NCBI GenBank assembly: GCA_024400895.1
Contig: JAKSMA010000027.1
Location: 1 to 15,330 of the forward strand
DNA: 15,330 nucleotides
Direction of reading: 5' to 3'
Source of the DNA: Muribaculaceae bacterium
Lineage (GTDB): Bacteria; Bacteroidota; Bacteroidia; Bacteroidales; Muribaculaceae
The notes beneath the pieces were generated by a model. The model did not search any database. It was not told where the DNA came from and worked only from the letters and a program-made list of their open reading frames with translations. The position numbers were made by a program, and so were the translations under genes. Positions 14,336-15,330 of the stretch are shown one piece after another (the stretch's first letter is position 1; every line of letters begins with the position of its first letter).

Positions 14336-15098
14336 GCACCTCCAGCATCGGCTTCACAAGCGCTTGCGGCGATACAAGTATCGACTCGCCCCTATCCTGG
14401 CGCAAACGATGGATTTCACATCCTGCTTCTGCCGCAATCAGATTGGCAGCACACACATCCCAAATGTGAAGATTCAATTCCCAGAATGCATCAAGAATGC
14501 CAGCCGCTGTGTAGCAGATATCGAGCGATGCAGAGCCAAGTCGGCGGAATCCACGCACCTTTGGTATCATGCGCACAGTTTCGGCAATATTGTTGTCGGG
14601 ATTCTCTGCTTTGTCGTAAGGAAAGCCTGTGCACACCACCGCCTGTGAAATCGATGTGCAGGCAGAGCATTTGATTGGCTCTCCGTTGAGCATCGCGCCC
14701 TCACCTTTGATAGCGGTAAACAATTCATCCAGTCTTGGCGCATACACCACGCCTACCACCGTTTCGCCTTTATAGCGAATGCCTATGGAAATGGTGAAAA
14801 AAGGCAACCCCGACTTAAAGTTTGTCGTGCCATCCACAGGGTCGACCACCCATTGCCAATCGCTCTGCACCTCATCGGCTCCCGATTCCTCACTCAGGAT
14901 TGAATGTGCGGGATACAAATCGTGCACGCGTGCAGCAACAAATGCTTCACAAGCTTTATCGGCAACCGTGACGATATCAAACTCATTGCTCTTCGCCTCC
15001 ACGCCAAGACTGGCTGAGCGGAAGTGCGACAACTGAATTTTTCCGGCTTCTCGTGCTATGCTGATGGCATCGAGAAGAATGTGTGTAGTGTCGGTCAT
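14316..15098 (-). CDS. Inositol monophosphatase family protein
   Basis: This 260-residue cytoplasmic enzyme is of the Mg2+-dependent inositol monophosphatase/SuhB type. The metal-binding motifs are complete: EFDIVTVADK (39-48), SEES with Glu70 and Glu71, WVVDPVDGTTNF (83-94) with Asp86 and Asp89, and HIWDVCAANLIAAEAG (211-226) with Asp214. Family members hydrolyse inositol phosphates or related sugar or nucleotide phosphates such as PAP; the exact substrate cannot be told from these motifs. Length is normal. The C-terminal residues IEDRN and the stop codon are read from the heptamer array, so the original end of the gene has probably been replaced or extended by it. The gene converges on the MATE gene with 62 bp between stops. 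No clear -7 box is seen upstream; an inverted repeat lies 33-84 bp before the ATG. Confidence 0.92.
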   Translation of the reverse strand: MTDTTHILLDAISIAREAGKIQLSHFRSASLGVEAKSNEFDIVTVADKACEAFVAARVHDLYPAHSILSEESGADEVQSDWQWVVDPVDGTTNFKSGLPFFTISIGIRYKGETVVGVVYAPRLDELFTAIKGEGAMLNGEPIKCSACTSISQAVVCTGFPYDKAENPDNNIAETVRMIPKVRGFRRLGSASLDICYTAAGILDAFWELNLHIWDVCAANLIAAEAGCEIHRLRQDRGESILVSPQALVKPMLEVLIEDRN

Positions 15099-15130
15099 AA
15101 TTTTTCTGGATTAAACAAAACTCCCCACTG

Positions 15131-15182
15131 AGGTTTCGCTCATCTTATCGTGGATGTCCACAACGCGAAATGGGCGAAACCT
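15131..15182. repeat. Inverted repeat upstream of the phosphatase gene
   Basis: AGGTTTCGCTCA (15131-15142) pairs with TGGGCGAAACCT (15171-15182), twelve positions with one G-T wobble. Inside it, GTGGA and TCCAC (15150-15161) form a second small hairpin. Read leftward it lies 33 nt before the phosphatase ATG, so it could be a leader structure, a protein-binding site, or a terminator for a gene farther right. No long T run supports the last option. Confidence 0.5.
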
Positions 15183-15242
15183 GAGCAAGGAGCAGTTGTA
15201 TCAATAATAGCAATCACACTAATGCGACTGCAAACAGATTTT

Positions 15243-15279
15243 GATTAGCAGCTGTTTCTATTTTGTCAGCTGCTTAATC
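15243..15279 (-). terminator. Possible terminator hairpin at the right edge
   Basis: GATTAGCAGCTG (15243-15254) and CAGCTGCTTAATC (15267-15279) pair with one bulged base around a 12-nt loop. On the minus strand the hairpin contains the stop codon of the frame that enters from the right edge. There is no clear T run after it, so termination is only a suggestion. Confidence 0.35.
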
Positions 15280-15330
15280 TTCTACAGGAATGTTACGTGA
15301 ATTCTGCTTCTGAACATTTAACAACTCAGC
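15274..15330 (-). CDS. Possible C-terminal end of a leftward gene
   Basis: The minus-strand frame is open from the window edge for 18 codons (AELLNVQKQNSRNIPVED) and stops at TAA 15276-15274, inside a hairpin. An open frame of this length is common by chance; the hairpin at the stop is the only added support. I do not recognise the peptide. Confidence 0.25.
   Translation of the reverse strand, partial: AELLNVQKQNSRNIPVED

Overview
The window looks like a Bacteroidales chromosome segment, most like Muribaculaceae or Prevotellaceae, probably from a metagenome or draft assembly. The evidence is: Bacteroidota-type promoter boxes (TAnnTTTG) before several genes; little use of Shine-Dalgarno sites; secreted multidomain proteins ending in the short C-terminal tail (YxNxxG...PFxGVNIVVxxYTDGTxxTxKIxK) typical of this group; lipoproteins with Bacteroidota-like signal peptides; and a GHL10-type surface glycosidase. 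The taxonomic call is inference from memory of these families.

Left part (1-6397). Bases 1-216 encode the C-terminal end of an ABC-3 family zinc/manganese permease whose wording and codon use look Firmicutes-like. It runs, without an intergenic region, into the 3' end of a leftward surface-protein gene (about 220-1675). That gene has no 5' end. At about 1670-1685 it meets, head to head, a rightward gene (about 1676-6397) for a very large surface protein with GHL10, Fn3-like, beta-propeller, ricin-type lectin, leucine-rich repeat and C-terminal tail regions, which also lacks its 5' end. Both junctions look like rearrangement or mis-assembly points, and anything inferred across them should be treated with caution.

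Middle (6398-10250). A strong terminator and a roughly 150-bp possible dispersed intergenic element lead to a monocistronic OPT-family oligopeptide transporter. That gene ends in a terminator that abuts the promoter of a two-gene lipoprotein operon: a Sel1-repeat lipoprotein and a lipoprotein of unknown function. A 13-bp-stem bidirectional terminator closes the region.

Right part (10268-15330). A leftward operon encodes a LUD-domain protein followed 4 nt later by a secreted P1/DmpA-family (S58) peptidase. A 125-bp divergent promoter region separates it from a rightward TauE/SafE permease and MATE transporter pair. The MATE gene converges on an inositol-monophosphatase-family gene; between them lies a 70-bp array of ten 7-bp units that carries stop codons in all six frames and supplies the phosphatase stop codon. 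The right edge is non-coding with two inverted repeats and possibly the last codons of a leftward gene.

No defence system, CRISPR array, insertion sequence, tRNA or rRNA was recognised. The most notable items are the two gene-truncating junctions, the domain architecture of the giant surface protein, and the heptamer array.
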